Below, piece by piece: positions 11,849-12,570 of a stretch of 12,570 nucleotides of DNA. A program made the translations under genes and the position numbers. Numbering within the stretch: the stretch's first letter is position 1; each line of letters starts with the position of its first letter. The stretch lies in assembly GCA_030613045.1 (NCBI GenBank), contig JAUWMS010000020.1:1-12570 (forward strand), written 5' to 3'. The DNA is from Candidatus Latescibacterota bacterium (GTDB lineage Bacteria; Latescibacterota; 4484-107). The notes under the pieces are model-generated. The model searched no databases and was not told where the DNA came from. It worked only from the letters and a program-made list of their open reading frames with translations.

Positions 11849-12570
11849 ATGACTCGATTGATTCTGAACGGACTCTTGCTCGTTCTGACGATAGGCGGCT
11901 GCGCGACCTTTCAGGCTTCCTCCGAATCGTCCCTGCCGGAACCATCGGCGGCGCGTCCTGAGTGGACGGCCATAGAAGGCTCGTGGACCGCCAAAACGAT
12001 CGCCGTCCGCCCCTTTGAGGATAAAAGCCGCTACGGTGGAAACTGGGATATTGAAGGGGGCACCGCGGCCCTTTTGGGGGAAATATTGCGGGAAAATTCG
12101 TTTTATACGATTCTTCCGCAGGATAGCGTGCAGGCGGTTTTACAACGCAGATCCAAGAAGGAGCACCAAGACGACCCCGCCGCCATCGGACGGGAGTTGG
12201 GCGCGGATGTACTCATTACGGGGAATATCGAGGATTTCAATATCACCCGCTTTATGGCGGGCGCGCAGATGCTCGGGGGATACCGATCCTATGCCTCCCC
12301 GGGGCGTTTGGAAGCGACGGTGTGGCGCGGGGTGGATGGCCGGGAATTGGGCATCATCGGCGGAGAAGGGGAAGTCCGGGAGCGTGATGGTGGCTTGACG
12401 CTTTTGGGGCGCCCTACGGAGAAAGATGGCCAGTTTTACGGGCTGAACGATATCGAATTCGGTTCGGAGGCGTTTCGGAAAACCATCATCGGTCAGGCGA
12501 CGCTCAAGGCGCTGGAAGAGATCAAAGGCAAGGTCGAGGAGGTGGTCACGCCGCCTTCAGGGTTGAAGGC
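11849..12570 (+). CDS. Lipoprotein with a CsgG/LpoB/TolB-N-like domain (3' end outside window)
   Basis: The reading frame is open from the ATG at 11849 to the window end, giving 240 codons. A near-perfect Shine-Dalgarno AAAGGAGGT lies 5 nt upstream. The N-terminus MTRLILNGLLLVLTIGGC is a lipoprotein signal peptide with the lipobox IGGC and lipidated C18, so the protein is probably anchored in the outer membrane. The mature part has KTIAVRPFEDKSRYGG (about 49-64), then YTILPQDSVQAVLQRR, then AIGRELGADVLITGNIEDF (about 113-131). This strand-helix pattern resembles the family of small periplasmic lipoprotein domains that includes CsgG, LpoB, GNA1162-like proteins and the TolB N-terminal domain. 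The remainder includes REGxxG-poor, Gly-rich LGIIGGEGEVRERDGG. Role unknown: candidates are envelope assembly or secretion. Placed 74 bp after the M24 gene in the same direction, separated by the heptamer repeat. Confidence 0.75.
   Translation, partial: MTRLILNGLLLVLTIGGCATFQASSESSLPEPSAARPEWTAIEGSWTAKTIAVRPFEDKSRYGGNWDIEGGTAALLGEILRENSFYTILPQDSVQAVLQRRSKKEHQDDPAAIGRELGADVLITGNIEDFNITRFMAGAQMLGGYRSYASPGRLEATVWRGVDGRELGIIGGEGEVRERDGGLTLLGRPTEKDGQFYGLNDIEFGSEAFRKTIIGQATLKALEEIKGKVEEVVTPPSGLK

Noticed and set aside
12015..12398. 127-codon plus-strand open frame near the right edge
   Set aside because: It is out of frame with the lipoprotein gene, which has a perfect Shine-Dalgarno, lipobox and domain-like sequence running to the window end.

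Overview
The window is a moderately GC-rich bacterial chromosome segment with no rRNA or tRNA, no CRISPR array and no phage module. It carries Isc-type iron-sulfur and thiolation housekeeping genes, a PduL phosphotransacylase, secreted proteins with LVIVD and FlgD/sorting-type domains, and many intergenic repeats. This mix is typical of poorly cultured environmental lineages, perhaps of the FCB or neighbouring candidate phyla. That assignment is an inference and is weak.

Layout. Positions 1-8027 are coded almost entirely on the minus strand: a 5'-end fragment of a radical SAM protein (1-426), a PIG-L/LmbE deacetylase (812-1498), the AAA+ clamp-loader-like ATPase rarA (1668-3011), a secreted LVIVD beta-propeller protein (3436-4509), and then, read right to left, iscR (8027-7605), iscS (7547-6393), iscU (6235-5858) and mnmA (5696-4623). 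From 8370 onward everything is on the plus strand: pduL (8370-9101), a secreted C39-like cysteine peptidase with an internal sorting/FlgD-like domain (9186-10523), an M24-family protein whose usual metal ligands appear to be replaced (10692-11774), and a lipoprotein cut by the window end (11849-12570).

How the genes work together. iscR-iscS-iscU-mnmA is a compact sulfur unit. IscS takes sulfur from cysteine, IscU builds Fe-S clusters, MnmA thiolates tRNA wobble uridine, and IscR senses cluster status. A near-consensus sigma70-type promoter and a 25-bp dyad that closely fits the E. coli type 1 IscR box overlap just upstream of iscR, so autoregulation is strongly suggested. The predicted iscR leader contains a repeat element able to form a perfect 29-bp stem. 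A second copy lies between iscS and iscU, and a further 11-bp hairpin separates iscR from iscS.

Repeats and mobile DNA. A 284-bp MITE-like element (3118-3401) has 14-bp terminal inverted repeats and a perfect 4-bp flanking duplication TTAG. A second inverted-repeat-bounded element of 161 bp (463-623) lies upstream of the radical SAM gene. Short tandem repeats with 7-bp or 6-bp period occur at four intergenic places. I found no clear multi-gene novel system. The most informative observations are the IscR regulatory site and its repeat-bearing leader, the MITE, the unusual N-terminus of PduL, and the M24 and IscR ligand substitutions.
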